Below, piece by piece: positions 1-13,942 of a stretch of DNA of 64,000 nt. Under the pieces are notes generated by a model, which made no database searches, had not been told where the DNA came from, and saw nothing but the letters and a program-made list of their open reading frames with translations. The position numbers were made by a program, and so were the translations under genes. How positions within the stretch are numbered: the first letter of the stretch is position 1; each line of letters starts with the position of its first letter. The stretch lies in NCBI GenBank assembly GCA_947579665.1, contig OX388348.1, forward strand, positions 9,362,001-9,426,000, given 5' to 3'. Source of the stretch: Sympetrum striolatum (Eukaryota > Arthropoda > Insecta > Odonata > Libellulidae).

Positions 1-1583
1 GAACTCGAAGGGAAGTCAGCAGATTGGACGTCGTCACTTGACAAATGACTGCCGATCCCCAAACACATTTCCTCTTTTGCTTCCGAAAGAACCCCTGTGT
101 GGGGCCCCTTTCTCCACGCTCACCCTCGAAGGCCCCTCTCTGCAAACACAATTCGGTCGTAATTTTGTTAAGAAGTCACTTCTTCCTTATCCTCTGATTG
201 TTCGCAGCTTCCATTGCAGACTCTGTGTGCCGTTCGACACTGTTTCGGCGAACTTCCCAACAATATCCTCCGATTTCTTCCGGCAATAAATACAAAACAC
301 CGTGAAGAAGTGCACGATGGACCACAGTGAGTCTCTTGTGTTATATTTCCACGTCAGACGCGCTCCGCCCACCGATATTCAACGCGCTTCGTGTAATCGA
401 TTGAACATTTGCTTGAACGTCGTTATTCATAAGGTGAGCGTTTCCGCATTCTTTCGAGCCTGTTTTTGTGATTTGCGTCACCTGAGCGAGACGAGCTGCT
501 CTTCGCTATTTATTTTCCTCTTCCATTAATAAGCACTTACGAGCCATTTGTAAATTCGGATAGTATTGGTGTGTTGAGAAAGGGATCGTCTCCCACGCGT
601 GGGAAAACAACGGCTAGACGAGTAAATGTAAAGAAACAATTTTTGTTTACTTTAGGAAAAGGAAGGGAGTAGTAATTCTGGAATAGTATTCCAATCGAAG
701 CCACGGTGTTATTGTCGTTTTCCTTTACTGATTGTGAACGTTTACTTTTAGTAAAATAACGTAAAGTTTGATTCTTATCTCATCATAAACTAAACAATTA
801 TCATTAAATTGTGGTTTTATAAATTATAAGGTTAATCAGTGGGCTGAAAACTCGTCCATTAACTTTACATTATTAAGAAATGTATTAACTTTGTTAGAAA
901 CTGTTTTAAAATTACTCAAATAAATGAGGTCCTCCTATCCACTCGGTTGAAAATTTTAGTAAAATGATTTTTATTTTTCTTAAATTTTACGGTCTACTAA
1001 AATTTCGTTTAATTTTATGAGGATGACGTCATAATGAGGAAGGTAATAAATAAACTGAATTTCGCGGTAGTTCATGAAGTAAAGAAGCAGTTCCCGTCAT
1101 TTTATGCGCTATCATCCAAATTCACGAATGATATATGCTGAAAACCTTTTAGTGCTGACTTTTACGTCGTTGCGTGGGCGTTCATTTATACTGTCAAATG
1201 AGTCATCGGCTTCGACTGGATGACGTCATTTCCTCTTTTGAAACCTTTGACTCAGAGCCACCTAGGTCATTTCTATTTTTTCGTTTACTATCCGACCTAG
1301 TCCATCCATTTCTTCCGCCGCCTATCGGGAGAAGTGTAGTACTATCAAATGCTGTTATATCTAGATAGAGGTCGACTGAAATGAGCCTCCGCTTTGAAAA
1401 GGACATTTTTTATTATAATAACAATTATTCGTCCTTATTGTTGGCCTTTTTTACCAAAGATGACTATTCTAACAATAAAACCCATTTTTAACTCGCATAC
1501 TGATTACTGCGGACGGAATTTGAAACTTAAGGGTCCTAATGTGTTTCCGAGACCACTATGTCGAGGTTGGACGTCAGAGCAGG
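1..1583. other. Non-coding stretch, slightly GC-richer at its start
   Basis: No open reading frame here shows a recognisable domain. The first 530 bases are richer in G+C than what follows and contain two donor-like sites, CA/GTGAGT near 330 and AAG/GTGAGC near 432. The second ends a short open frame, so this could be a promoter or an untranslated first exon on the plus strand. No partner exon can be shown, so no gene is called. Confidence 0.4.
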
Positions 1584-1624
1584 TATATATCGATCATTAT
1601 GTCATCGATATATAATGTATCGAT
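1584..1624. repeat. Palindrome with three phased ATCGAT sites
   Basis: Arms TATATATCGAT (1584-1594) and ATCGATATATA (1604-1614) are perfect inverted copies around a 9-base spacer. A third ATCGAT follows at 1619. The three ATCGAT cores start at 1589, 1604 and 1619, exactly 15 bases apart. The core resembles the TATCGATA site of the insect factor DREF but does not match all eight bases. A regulatory role is only a guess. Confidence 0.5.
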
Positions 1625-3588
1625 CATATCCGTGACTTGATTACCAACCGATAGAGGAAGAATAGAATAGGAAATTTTATTGACAGAAATCATCTATTTC
1701 TAAATGCTTAAATAAATGACTTCAATAAATTTACCGCGATCAACATTCGGAGTTAAAGGAGATGGTTTCTGTAACTTTCTTCCGTCCGATGTGATTGGAA
1801 TTTGGAATGTGCGAATGTCGTACAGAAGTGTACGTCTACAGAGTGTGACGAAATGAAAACATCGCTAAGAAACTCACATCGGTTGAATGTCTTCGCCGAA
1901 ATTGCTTTAGGGGCTCACGTGAGCTCCCTTCAAACATCATCCGGAGTGGAATACACAATCGCTAATTTAATTATTTCCTGGCTTACGATGGAAACAATTG
2001 CTCAATTGTGTGGTTTCCTAAACGATCCCCCGACCGAAGTGTCCTCTTCACGCGTATCGAGTTCCTAACGACCTTTTTAAGGGGCAATTTACTTATTTGT
2101 GCCAATTGAGACTTCGGTCGCCCATTTCTTCGTATGGTTCCGACCAATAGGATAGCGTTATCAAAGCACATGCTGTTCCATTGGACGGATTTATTTACAG
2201 CGGGTACTTTTGCATCCATTTACCTGCTAAGCTTACAAAATCATACTATATGGAATATTTTTCGTTCTCCTCTTCCCCAAATACGAGTCTCCTTTCTTTA
2301 GACACATCTGCTAGAGGAGCGCTGCTCGTACTTTATAAGATAAAATGAATCGTCAAAATGAGCTTTAAATTAATTACATATATAAGTAATTATATATATA
2401 TATATATTTATTTATTTATTTATTACCTCTCAGAGGATGTTTAAAATCATCTGACCCGTGTGTGGCTCCATTTTCTACCATCAAATCGCAAACCATTTCT
2501 CTGCCACACTTCTTATTATCCAGCGAATGCAATCTTCTTAGGGCATGTCTAACCGCAGGCAGGGGTCATAGGAATGCGTGAATCGAGCCTCAGAAAACAT
2601 AATCGAATATGTGGAATAACCCGAACGAACTAACCCTTCAATTTGCGATTATAATGTATTATATTCGATTCGCCAAAATTGATTAGGGTTATCGAAAATA
2701 AGAATAGATCACTGTCGTTACTTAGGATATCGATGAAATTACATTCAATCGTCGCCGATTTTGTGAGGAAAGGGCGCTGAAGAAGGCTGCAGTTAAATAA
2801 ATCTTAAGATTGAAGAATAATTATGTTTAGATATTTGTTAGAATTTTGCATCCTCATGAAGAAATGGTTGGCATATTCTTTAAAAGTAAAATTTAGTCGG
2901 AAATAACTTTTCAAAGAATGGAGTTAGATCGGTTGGCGAGATGGACTGATAAGATGTATCCCATTGCTGACATCCGGGAACTATCTTCTTTACGCCATGA
3001 CAGTATCATATAATAATTATATCAAATAATAATATCATATAATACTAGTTATATAGTTAAGTGAATGAGGTTCACTTGTTCGCTATTTCAGTACAATCAT
3101 ACTCAATTATCGCACGTTTCTGTTTTAGTTATCAATGAGTATATTTCGTGCAATCCGGAGTATTTGTAGCAAAAACAAAGACTCTGTGGTCCAACAACTT
3201 CGATCGAAGAGATCGTTTTTGTCCTCAAATTCTAATCTGTGGTAAACTTGTAGAAATGAATAGCTAACGCGATCAGCGGTTTGCGATTCCTATGTCCTGC
3301 GGTTTCATTTACAGCTACGAGGCAGCGGTTCTTATCCAGGTCACGCCCTCTGACGCTCATTTTTTTGTGTGCGATTAGTTTAATGTTTCATTCGTGCCGA
3401 TCCACTTCCGCGAATTAAAATGTTTATTTAAAACGTAGGTAAAAGATTTGGCACTTTCATATCGACAGAATAATAACATTCAATATTAAGTGCTTATCAC
3501 TAGATATCCATTAATGATAAGTATTAAGAGGATGAATAAAACAAATGATTAATAATAGTAATTAATAACTAAAATGGGTGGTTTATAT
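1625..3588. other. Non-coding AT-rich stretch
   Basis: Only short open frames without recognisable domains are present. The stretch is AT-rich and interrupted by one simple repeat near 2.4 kb, listed separately. I see no splice-supported exon. Confidence 0.5.
2390..2424. repeat. (TA)n / (TTTA)n microsatellite
   Basis: A run of alternating TA passes directly into about five copies of TTTA. It is simple-sequence DNA with no coding meaning. Confidence 0.9.
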
Positions 3589-3672
3589 GTCATCATCATC
3601 AGCCATTTCCAAACCGACGTCGGATGTTGGCCCCCAGGTACTTTCCAATTTTCTCCGTCCTGAGCTTTGTGC
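3589..3672 (-). mobile_element. 3' tail of an RTE-like non-LTR retrotransposon
   Basis: Read on the minus strand, a short frame beginning QDGENWK runs into a (GATGAT)n tail that ends at about 3589. A QDR..W-type C-terminus followed by a GAT/TGATG microsatellite tail is characteristic of RTE-clade elements, as I know that family. Only the last few tens of codons remain, as expected for a heavily 5'-truncated insertion. Assignment to RTE rather than another clade is tentative. Confidence 0.5.
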
Positions 3673-6190
3673 GTGAGTGTGGTTTATATATATATAATAC
3701 CTAAACAAGTAAATATCGTCAGTATAAATGATGTTGTCATCTCAATAGAGAATCCTACTTGTAATATCATCTAACTGCGCGGCCATACAAATTCTAATTT
3801 CTTAAAGGAATAGATATTCATATGGGTCAAATATTCTCCCTATTTCGATTTCCAGGAAGATATACAGCAAGCAGTTTCGCCAGAGTACGTTACTAAAAAA
3901 TTCACAATTGATAAAATGGAGTTTTCTTTATCTTGCAGTAAAAAGCACAATATTTTCGTAATGGAAACCAAATCACAGCTCTTAAAACTATATCGAAAGA
4001 GAGTACTCTTATATTTTTTGATTTCACAAGAACGGAAAACAAATACAACTAAATATCGATGAAAATGTGGTGATTTTATAAGTAAAATTGTGAAAGATCT
4101 TTGAGACAAAGGGTATCAGGAAGTACTGGCCGCAGTTTTCCCAGCCGTTCGGCATTTAATGCTCGTTCTTCGTGCGTCATTGGATTTGAACTTCGGAAAC
4201 AACTGGATCAAATCGAGGCGGTGACACATTAAAGGAAATGAAACCGATGGGCAATTTCTCCAAGTTGGTCGTGATGCAGCCGACGCATCCAGTATGTCCT
4301 TTTGCGGGCAATTGTTTTACGTGATTGAGCTGGTTACCGTAATTAACCTCTCCATTGAAGGCAGACGAAAACATTACTTTAGGCGCCAAAGTTCTTACGC
4401 TTTATTCGAAATTGTTTATTTTTAAGCACTTTCATTTATGAGAGCGTTTTTCTCTGTTATTTTCTTTTCTTCTTCTTTCCTTGCAATTTTTCTGCGTGAG
4501 GGGTGAGCATTATCTAAAACGGTTATCGAGTGTTACAGATTAGGCAGATTAATTATAAGTATTGATATTTATTTAACATTTGATTAAAGTGAATTAAAAA
4601 ATTAATGAAATAGTTGTATTCAAGATCCAAATTTATTTGAGAAATTCTAATTCCGATTTTGAGTTCAGCCTCAATTTCTAAACGTTTCAACTCCATCGCT
4701 CACATTTGTGGAAGGCTATCACAAGTCACAAGGCTTCACATTTTCCTGTTTTCTTGAAAACTGTCCTCTTTGTGGAGTCGAAGTGATTGGAATTCTAGGT
4801 CAGATCTTTGAACGAATCAGAGGAAGTTGAGGCCATTCTTCAATGCCTCCTTCTAGAGGCTTACGTGACCCAAGATTTAAATCAAACGGGAATTCTATTT
4901 CTTACTCAATATCTAGTGTACTTCCGAGAAACCAAGATCCTTTAAAGATGGCCAACTCCAGCCTGATCCAGTTTCTATTCTCGACAGCAATGAAATACTT
5001 TCTCCTTTTTCTTACGCGGAGTTTTTTTAATCACTATTTAACTGCCTTTCTTCGAGAATGTAGCTATTTATAAAAAATAACCATTCTAATATTTTATTGT
5101 GTACACTCCCTTCTCGTTGATTGTATGTAACTATGGCGTGCCTTTAAAGTCTTTGTTTCAGTCAGAAGTGTAAAGCTCTTCTAGAATTTAATACCGTATT
5201 TAGGATTTGGTATTTAAGAAAATATTCGGCACCTGTCCAATGTGCTTATCTATGATGCAAATGTCTCTCAGTGGAGGACAGTTAAATTTGAAAAGAAATA
5301 TGTATATGTAAATATACCTTCAAAAAATCATAGATGTATATTAATTATTTTATGAGGGTATAGAGTTTTTGAAGGCATACAATTATGAACGCACTGAAGA
5401 CAGAGAAATGAATGTCGTTCTTTATTTCGCAGACACCGATTTCGATCCCAAAACACCCAGACTCTCTTGTTTGCGAATTCGGCCACGTATTTGTCAGTCG
5501 GCGTCTGTTATCATCTTTTTATGATCCACAATTTCCTCTGTTGCCCTTATGAAAAGCGGGCGTTGTAAGATTGAACTTTTTTTACATCCGTGAGATTGCC
5601 ATGAATTATCTCTTTGTATTCCTTCTTCGCGCCAAAGGCGGCCTTTGTAGCGGGTGGTTGTCCTTACCACGTCTCTTAAATTATTCCTTTTCTTTGCCGT
5701 TTGTATCGAACTAACTGTATGTACATTTATGAAGAATTAATTCCGATGTTTCTGTTCTCAGTGACGTAGCGTTTGAGATATTGAAATGTTTGTTTATGTT
5801 ACGAAATTCAGTACATAATTTGGTCTGATAGAAATCTAGAATCAGCGTATGCTCTGGAAGAAGCAAATTGACGCCAAGTGATCGATTTGTTTCATTTTTT
5901 ATAACTACTGAGGACGGATTGCTTTCAGTATAATTTACCTGCGATTTTTATCTCTTTCTTATTCCCGCTTATTCGTGGATGAAATAGCAGAATTATAGCA
6001 TAATTCAAATTCATCTGTATTGAATCGACTTACTATATCTGAATCAGTCGCTATCTATTTTCTGCTCTATAGATTTTCAACCTAGGTCAGAGGTCATTTG
6101 CATAACTCTTCATTCTCAGTAAGGAAATGTAACGCATTTCGCCTTGCTTAAGTCTTGGATCCGAGTTTCAATCGCTTATCGCATTCACGC
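3673..6190. other. Non-coding stretch
   Basis: Short open frames only, none with a domain or splice-site support. No long inverted repeat or target duplication was noticed. Confidence 0.45.
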
Positions 6191-6199
6191 TAAACACTC

Positions 6200-6270
6200 T
6201 GCCGCGGTTGCCACAGTTGCTAGCGCCTTAACGCTCCACGGTCCCGCTTTCGAATCCGGGCTAATCGGAT
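6200..6270 (+). mobile_element. tRNA-derived SINE head
   Basis: A box-A-like GTTGCCACAGTTGCTAGCGC (6207-6226) is followed at tRNA-like distance by a box-B-like TTTCGAATCC (6248-6257). These are the two internal RNA polymerase III promoter blocks of a tRNA. The cloverleaf stems are not maintained and the sequence continues into unrelated AT-rich DNA. It therefore reads as an old SINE head rather than a working tRNA gene. Confidence 0.5.
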
Positions 6271-6602
6271 TTTTCCGGTTAGGGAATGGTTGTCTGTATA
6301 TTTTGTGTGTATGTGTGTGTTTACTAATAACGGGAAAATGCAAAAAAGTGTTAATTGGAATAATGTCCTCCAAAGGCTAAAATTCGCCCATAAAAAAGAC
6401 GGCATTATTGTTATTCTATATTTGCATTTGCATATCAACATTCCCCAGCAGACAATTTCCTACAGAAACTTTTTCAAAAGTCAAGAAGATCATCCCGTTG
6501 TTCCTTTATTTTCTTTAGATGGATAAAGAGCTTTAGGGCAGGGACAGGAACAATGTGCCTATATTCAGATAGACAAATATCGTAATTGTAAGGATAAACA
6601 GA

Positions 6603-6660
6603 ATTTTAGTGGTATAATACCTTCCCGGTTAGACCTGGGTTCGAGTCCAAGTCATGCCAT
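6603..6660 (+). mobile_element. tRNA-derived SINE head
   Basis: A box-A-like TTTAGTGGTATAATACC is followed by a well-kept box B, GGTTCGAGTCC (6638-6648). The spacing between the boxes is shorter than in a functional tRNA and no acceptor stem closes. It is best explained as a decayed SINE. Confidence 0.5.
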
Positions 6661-7254
6661 TATTGTTTCTCCTCTGCTTATCCATGAGTCTAAGCCACAC
6701 GACTTCTCCTGCGAAGTCATTTCCTTTCCTTGTTCCCATATCGTAAATGTACGAAAAAACGAATTTAACAGCTGAATGGATATTAGTGTAGTATATCATA
6801 TTTTGTTTTCCCTTGAAGAGATAAACTCGCCTGAATAGCAAAATTATGGAAATATCCGGAAAGGGACAGGAAGAGCCCTGAGCATCTATAGAGTCCCTTA
6901 TCAGTTATGGATAACGGTAAAGAAAAACGATTATACGAGGAATGAATTTAGTTGTCGAAAATGGATCTTATTTATGACTCTCGATGATTCATTAGTAATT
7001 ACAGCAACTCTAACTGGGTTTAAATCTTGCCTCGGGTGTTACATATCGCCACCTAATAGTGATTTAAAACGCGGTAGCTGTTGTCAATTTCCTCAACTGG
7101 ATGCTCACTCGGTGACTTTCCATTGGAATTTTCCTTTGACCCATGACAAAGGCCTTCGTCACACAGAACCCATCCATATCGTCAGTGTCAGTTCGTTGTA
7201 GGGGTTCTACCGTCCCTATCCCCCCCACACTTAGTCTTCCACGCATACCCTCAT

Positions 7255-7350
7255 TACACTGTGAGGACCGACAATCGGGCGACCCGGGTTCAAGTCCTGT
7301 CCTGTCCTGTCCTGTCAGACTCTATGATACCAGTTCTTCCATGGGATTTA
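7255..7350 (+). mobile_element. tRNA-derived SINE with (CTGTC)n expansion
   Basis: A box B, GGTTCAAGTCC (7287-7297), runs into about four tandem CTGTC units and then a segment ending near CCATGGGATTT. The downstream TGTCAG...GGGATT part resembles the SINE copies at 31.5 kb and 36.4 kb, so these three seem to share a family body. Box A is poorly preserved. Confidence 0.5.
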
Positions 7351-7359
7351 ATTCATGTC

Positions 7360-10300
7360 TTTACGTCCAAACAGCATTGTTTGTATAAAATGATTGTGGC
7401 ATTCGATCCGTGCGATGTGGAAGAGCATTCAAAGTGGGATTCGCTCGAAGAGGTGAGGGTCGCTAAGACGGGGGAGTCGAAAATATTTTTCATTTATGTT
7501 CCTCTCCCGCACCCCTTTCCCATTTTGGAACTTCGTAATTTATTATTATTATAATGGTTTTCGGCTGAGGATGGATGCATAGGGAGCTCCCCTCTTTCGC
7601 TGTGGACCGGAAACAACCGAATGCCTCCTATATCTCCTCCACTTCCCATAAAAATGCTGATGGGTCCACCGTTCGATGATCTGGAGTCTGGAAATCTTTC
7701 GAAGGTGTTGGCTTACGAGAATCTCCGGTTGTGATTTGGTTCCGTTAGCGAGCCTCGCTTTCGATGGAAACACGTCAATGTTTGGATCGAATCGTTAAAA
7801 TTCTACTTCAGACGAGCCTTTTTAGAAGATTCAAACCTCTCTCTCCTGTTTGAAACCAGAGCTCGCTTTGCGATTCCTGTAAGGACGAAAACCTCTCTTC
7901 GTTATTGGCTGCAATGAATTCCCATAAATGGAATGGAATATCGTATGATTTGGAAGCATGATAAATAAATCAACTCTTTCGCCGTAATGTCCTGTAGGAA
8001 TGTATATTTAACATGAAATTTATGTAATATGCTCCTGGAAGGTATCGTTTGTGTTACTTTAACTCCATTATGACTTTCTAATTCTTTTTGGCTGCAGAAA
8101 AAATATCAGTTCATAACATCTTTCCAATTCATTGATTATGGCTCTTGTTGCCGTGTTTGTTGCAAAGCAGTGGTCTAACTCTGCGCGACGAATATCTTTC
8201 TTATGACATTGGTGTGCAAACGCTTTTAAAAAACGCTATTTTCAACCTCTATCGCATTCATTTTGTACTAAACTGTTTCATGTGGAATATGTTTATAAGA
8301 AACGACATAAAATGTTAACGCAAGAATTTAAATAATTCTCTGGATTTCTCAATGCGTTACTTCACTTCCATTGAGATGTAACGTTTTCTTAATGTCTTCT
8401 GAATCGAATGTCTTGAAAAAGGTTTCCTATCATGCGCAATATCGCTACGCATTCCCTTGATATTCCAATCTCACATTCATGATTACAATTCACATTCATG
8501 AATGATTTCCGAAAGTTTGCCTCTTCACATCCCAAGGATGCAGAGAGTTTATCAACCGCGAGTTTCAACTTCCAAAAATTGCTTCTAAAATCTATCGTGG
8601 AAGTCCCTAAAGACGCTTGGCATCTCACTTTTTAAGGACATCGGCTTAAATAATCGAATGCTTTCATTTTACGATGCAGACTTCGCCGAGGAATCCCTAA
8701 GGTTAGGATCAAAGAGCTCTCCGGTAAAAGCTTTCGGAATTGCCTATTAAGAATTATTTGTTTGCCCTCGTCGTGCGTCTGGCACGGATCTTTAGGAGTC
8801 GCAAAATGTGACGATGGCCCTCGAAATAAACAATTTTTTTGAGAAGAGGAAGTTTATTTTAAAATTCACCCGAGTAGGAGATCCTCACTTCCGTTTGTTT
8901 TATCTCCTCCTCATTTTTATTCTAAAGATGACCTGTGGAGTGAATATTTAAATAAACTCGGACATGTTTCGCTTATTTCTGGAGGAGAGAATATGGAATC
9001 CCAAAAGTGGGCTTTTTTTTAAATGCGCTCTCCTTTGCAAGAGCTACTTGTTATCAGTGGAGAATAGTCCGTCCTGTGAATATCATAACTGTTTTTGAGC
9101 GTTTCTTTAATTTTTCTGAAAAATCTGTTATTTTGGTGGAGACTTTGAGCTACTTTAAGACTATTAATCGGTTTTATTCTGTTGTTTTATATTTCGTTGG
9201 CGATGGCGCGTTTTTGAAACGGGCGCATCTTTCTTCATCTTCAACTTTCCCATTTTTTTATATTTTTGTCCGATTATTAATGTCTCGGCCTCTTTAAACG
9301 ATTTTTAATGTCCAATGTTATTTATTGCTGATCTTTTCCCCTCAATCGAAACTCATTCACTTCCGCACAATTTATACGAGGAATCCGTTTAATAGAAAAG
9401 ATGTATCGAACATTCGATAAATGTCGGAAATATTTGAGTAGTTTATAAGAATCGCGTCTCGTCCACCAAACACTTTGTCCGATCGAAGTATCGCGTTATC
9501 AGCGGAGGGCTTCCCTCCGACGGAGCGAACGTCCCAATAAATCGAGAGATTAACTCGATGAGACACCCCTTTCTGGAGGGTTGGGTTGTGCCGCCGCCGA
9601 TGGCCTTCGAGGGACGTCGGATGTTAATAGAAGTGTCATTCGGTCGGCCATCTTAAATGGTCTAAAACCGTTCAGAAATTTAAAATCATTTTATGGTTGA
9701 ATCTAGATTGAGAACCTCTAACTCGAAGATGTCACTTACTTATACGAATCCAAATAAATTGTATATTTTGCCCAACGGTGACTGAATTTAGGGATTTCTC
9801 CCTCTGGAAAGAGTGGAGTTGGTCGAAACGCATGCGATTTGCTCTAACATAATATCTAACAGTCTAAGGTGAATCTGAGTATTTGAGTGGGAAGAAAGAT
9901 TGAGTCAAAGGAGAACTATTGGAAAATATGCGCATTGTCACGTCACCACTGTAAACCCATAGTAATCGCTGTTATATTTTCAAAACTCGGAAATGCAATT
10001 ACAATAAATTTTGTCGAAATTACGTGGAAAAAAGAAAAGGATTAAAAGGAAGCTCTCATGTCTTTGCGAGAAAGATCGGGCGTTTCAGGAAAATTTTCAG
10101 TTTCTCTTATTAAGATTTTCCTCTTTCTATCGGCGTAGATCTTATCGATCGATAAAATTGGCTTTATAATTCGAAACTCATTGATGAATTACAATTATAT
10201 TGGGTAGATAGATGTCGAGTGCTTCTCCAATGCACTCCACACAAATTCCGAGTGATCGGTGTGGTCGATGGCAGCTGCGAGCCCATGGAAAGAGGGGTGA

Positions 10301-13300
10301 CTAAGGTTGAGCGGTGGAAAGGAATGCACTCTCTAAGGGATTTTCCTTCAGTAGTCCTGCTCGTTGCATTTACGCATTTGAATGGAAATTCACACCAAAA
10401 TCCTGTGCTTTCGGACTGGTTTATTGGATTGCCGAATAATTGCGTGTCATTGTAAAGTATTACATTGGCTTCTAAATGTTTAACTTAGTTTCTTTCTTTC
10501 TTCTTTACAATGCGTCAGACGATTAAAAATCTATTTTTTAAGTAGTGTTTGTGCGCTTCCTGCATAGTTTGTACCTACAATCATATATTCAATTCAGAAA
10601 ATACTAATAGTCTACATATGCTGGCGTTCCCTTTTTAAAAGACATTATATTTGGTATACAAAGTATTATCTTGATTGTGCGTCGGGAGTTTCGAGCACCT
10701 CAAGACGCGTCCGTAGATTTATCCGAGTGTGGGTCTGAGAGCCGAGAAAATGTAGTTGTGTGTGAGCTATCGTGACATTCCTCGAATTCCGGTCATCACA
10801 TATCGATTGCGTGTAGTCGTAAAGTCACATTTTAATTAGGTTTCGATTAGTGCTAATGAAACTTTTGATGGCCAATGAAACGGGAGATCTTCGCATCCAT
10901 TAACGACTCACGAAGATTCGTTGCGAAGGCTTAGGATTGATTTAATACCTTGAGCTTCCTGTCGCAGAGGCCGACGCTGCATCTCACGAGTAGGATTTTA
11001 ACATTTTTCTGAGTTCCCAATAAAGATGGATGTCATTTTTTAAAAAAAGTATGGGAAAACTCCGCGGGCCTCACGAACTTCTTGTTAAAATTTCCTTTGT
11101 CTGGAATCCCCAAAGTTTTCAAACATTCTATCGCGCTCACAGAATACTGAATATCAATCTTGTCTCGAACATTGATCACTCAATCGTTGTTTTACTCCCA
11201 TAAATTGAGTGTTTGACAATCGGCCGTAAATTATCCGTGACGATTGCAGTTACTGACTGATTTTTTCCCATTTTGGAGACAAAAACTATCAAATTAGTCT
11301 TCTCTAAGATAGAGAGAATGTCTGTAAACAATTTCACTGATAAAACCGACTTCGGTCAGATATCTATTTAGAAACGGATTAGCGCAATCCATCATCGCAA
11401 TGCATATCCATCAACCATTCAAGAAGGAATTTGTTGTCGGAAATCAGAAACACTTAAACATCCTTTCGCATCATTAATCTGTTGATGATTCTTATTAATT
11501 TATTTCATTTAGCAAACCATCGACGCTGTGTATTTCTTCTCTTCTTCCCATGTCGACATTTTCAATACGTATCCTCTTGTATCTACTTAGCTGCCATATC
11601 TGAGGATTCAGTCTTATGTTTATCAAAACGTATGCAGAGCAAGAATGTTGTGAAAGCCTGCCTTTAATTGAGATTTCATTGAGTACTTTGCAAAACGAAA
11701 TGTTGAAGGTGTTACTTAACATAATTAACCTTCGGTTTATTTAACAACGTAATCAGGCAGGACTTTGTGGTAGGAAGTCATGACTGAAAAAAAAAGATTT
11801 TTATCTGTACCACATAGATTTATTTCTGCGATCAGGTTTCGACATCAGCATAATTTTATTTAACAATTAAATTAAGAGAACTTCGTGAAAAAGACCATTC
11901 CACGCTAGCCAATATCATTCAAGCCGTAACTTAATTCTGACAATCTTAATCGATAGATTTTTCTTTAAAAAATACTATAATTCAAGTTCGAGCAGCTGAT
12001 TATCGAAATTTGAAAGTAAGTTAACTTTAACGGCGTTTTAATAATAATATTTAACATTAAAATAATCAATTTATTTTATTCTATAAATAAATATGAAACA
12101 TTGGACATTTATAGATAAGCTGAGCAATGTCTCAATTCATGTGTTTCTTTAGATTTCGTGTAATTCATTTAGGAAAACGATGCTCCGGAGGAGGTTTTCC
12201 AAAGATTTAACAAAATCATGCGTCGAATTGAATACTTGAGCTCCCCTATATCATAATGTCTACTTTCAATTCTGCAAATGGCTCATCAATTTCCTTTTCA
12301 TACGTTTTCTTCCTTTGCTCGCCTGACTCATTCGTCTCAATCATTTTAGAAGAGACTAATACGATTGCAGGACTTTCTTTATCTAACTCCAATTATATTG
12401 AGTAAGTTAATTTCTGATTTATTTATTAAATGTCCTTTGCTTATGAATTCTAACAGACGGCTGTTTTAAAAAAGAACGATTTCCTCAGAATGTTTCGAAG
12501 AAGAGATTCAGAGGAAATAAAGAGAATCTCAGATATTTTGCAACGAAATAGTTAAAGAGAACTTTAAAGGTCTCCCTCATTGGGCATCACACGCCATATT
12601 TTGTAAAAAGATAAATATGTCTTTCTAAATTTTTCCATACGCCTATAGAAAAATTTTTACTGCAAAGGGTTCAATGAATGGCTTTGTGGTCTCAAAATTT
12701 GAGAGGTCTCGTTGTTGACATCAATTCAAGTCCGATTTGGACACCACGCGGGGTGAAGTCCTCTGTCAGCTTTTTTCTAGGGATTATCAAAAATATCGAA
12801 GGATCAGAGGGTATTCCTAAATAAACCTCCATCACGACAGATGACATCCTTCTGATCCCTGAGAGTCTGTTTCGATTCAGGACAAGTTCTCTCGACTCTT
12901 AATATGGCTGAGATGGGGTTAGATGCATTCTTCCGATTGAGAGGCTCCCCTCGCATTCAAAAACGAAACGTGTTAACTTGCGCCCATGTCTAATGCATCT
13001 ACGGCGCCGCTCGTACTGCTTTTGTTTTTTCCCGCCTAGGCGTGGCTCTGTTGCGGGAACCAACTCCTTCATTGTTCAAGACTCATTTTTCAACCAATTT
13101 TCATTGTCGTTATTTCCTCAACCTCTTCCATTTTAGTTTACCGTGAATCTGATTATGGAAAATTTTCCATTACTTTCTCTCTTTAATCTTTTAGATTTTT
13201 TATAATTTTTGGTTATTTTTAGCGTCTGTAGGTTTTGGGTGGATTTCATGTTTCGGATTGAATTGAATTTGATCTCGTTTTTGTGAGTCATGAAGGACTC

Positions 13301-13395
13301 TTTCGTTCACTTTTTTTCTAAAATCACCCTTGGTGATTCAAAAATGATTTCTCACCGTTAATTCAAGTAAGAATTCTATAATTTCCCCGTCTCTC
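7360..13395. other. Non-coding stretch
   Basis: About 6 kb with no exon I can support on either strand. Open frames are all under 100 codons and look random in composition. No inverted-repeat element with a target duplication was recognised, though old fragments could be missed by eye. Confidence 0.4.
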
Positions 13396-13398
13396 TAA

Positions 13399-13942
13399 TG
13401 GCTGGGACACAATCAACGTGTACGCAAGGCGTGAGACGTGGTGCTTGTACGTCAAACTTGGAACTTCGTACAAGCGGACACAGTCAAAACGTGAACGTGA
13501 ACCTCAGCCAATCAGAGACATCAGCAAATCCTAGGGAACGATGGGCTCTCGTAGGCGCTGTGCACGCTGAGTGTTCTAACATTTACAAAGAGGTGAAGAG
13601 AAGAATATTAGAAATTTACCGAATATTCTTATAGAATGATGGATGAAAATGAGGCAATTAGTAGTTCGGTTTAATAATTATGGCTTAATGATTATTCAAA
13701 TCTTCGGTCTGTAATGGCGGACGCCAAGTAGAAGTACTTGTATTTATCTCCAGATGGTGCATCTATAGCAAGGTGAATCCTGATTGGCTGTCCGTGTACG
13801 TGAAACGTGCCCATCTCCTTAAGTACGCATACGTACGTACATGAGGACTGTGTTTGATGCCATTCATGTATACACGGTCAACTTTTGTGGGTTTCACGTC
13901 AACGTTACACGTCTTACGCACACGTTAATTGCGTCCCGGCCT
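13399..13942. mobile_element. MITE, possibly PIF/Harbinger-like
   Basis: The two ends are inverted repeats of about 42 bp: GGCTGGGACACAATCAACGT at the left and, reverse-complemented from the right, GGCCGGGACGCAATTAACGT. The similarity continues through CGT-rich blocks. Both ends can be placed next to TAA (13396-13398 and 13943-13945). That would match the TWA target preference of PIF/Harbinger elements, but the outermost base of the two ends differs. An internal inverted CCAATCAG / CTGATTGG pair also lies within the arms. The roughly 460-bp interior encodes no recognisable transposase, so this is a non-autonomous element. Superfamily assignment is tentative; the inverted-repeat structure is directly visible. 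Confidence 0.7.

Noticed and set aside
302..432. Short frame ending at an AAG/GTGAGC donor, considered as a first exon of the adhesion gene
   Set aside because: No signal peptide, the donor phase does not pair with exon A (which needs a phase-1 donor), and the distance is nearly 58 kb.
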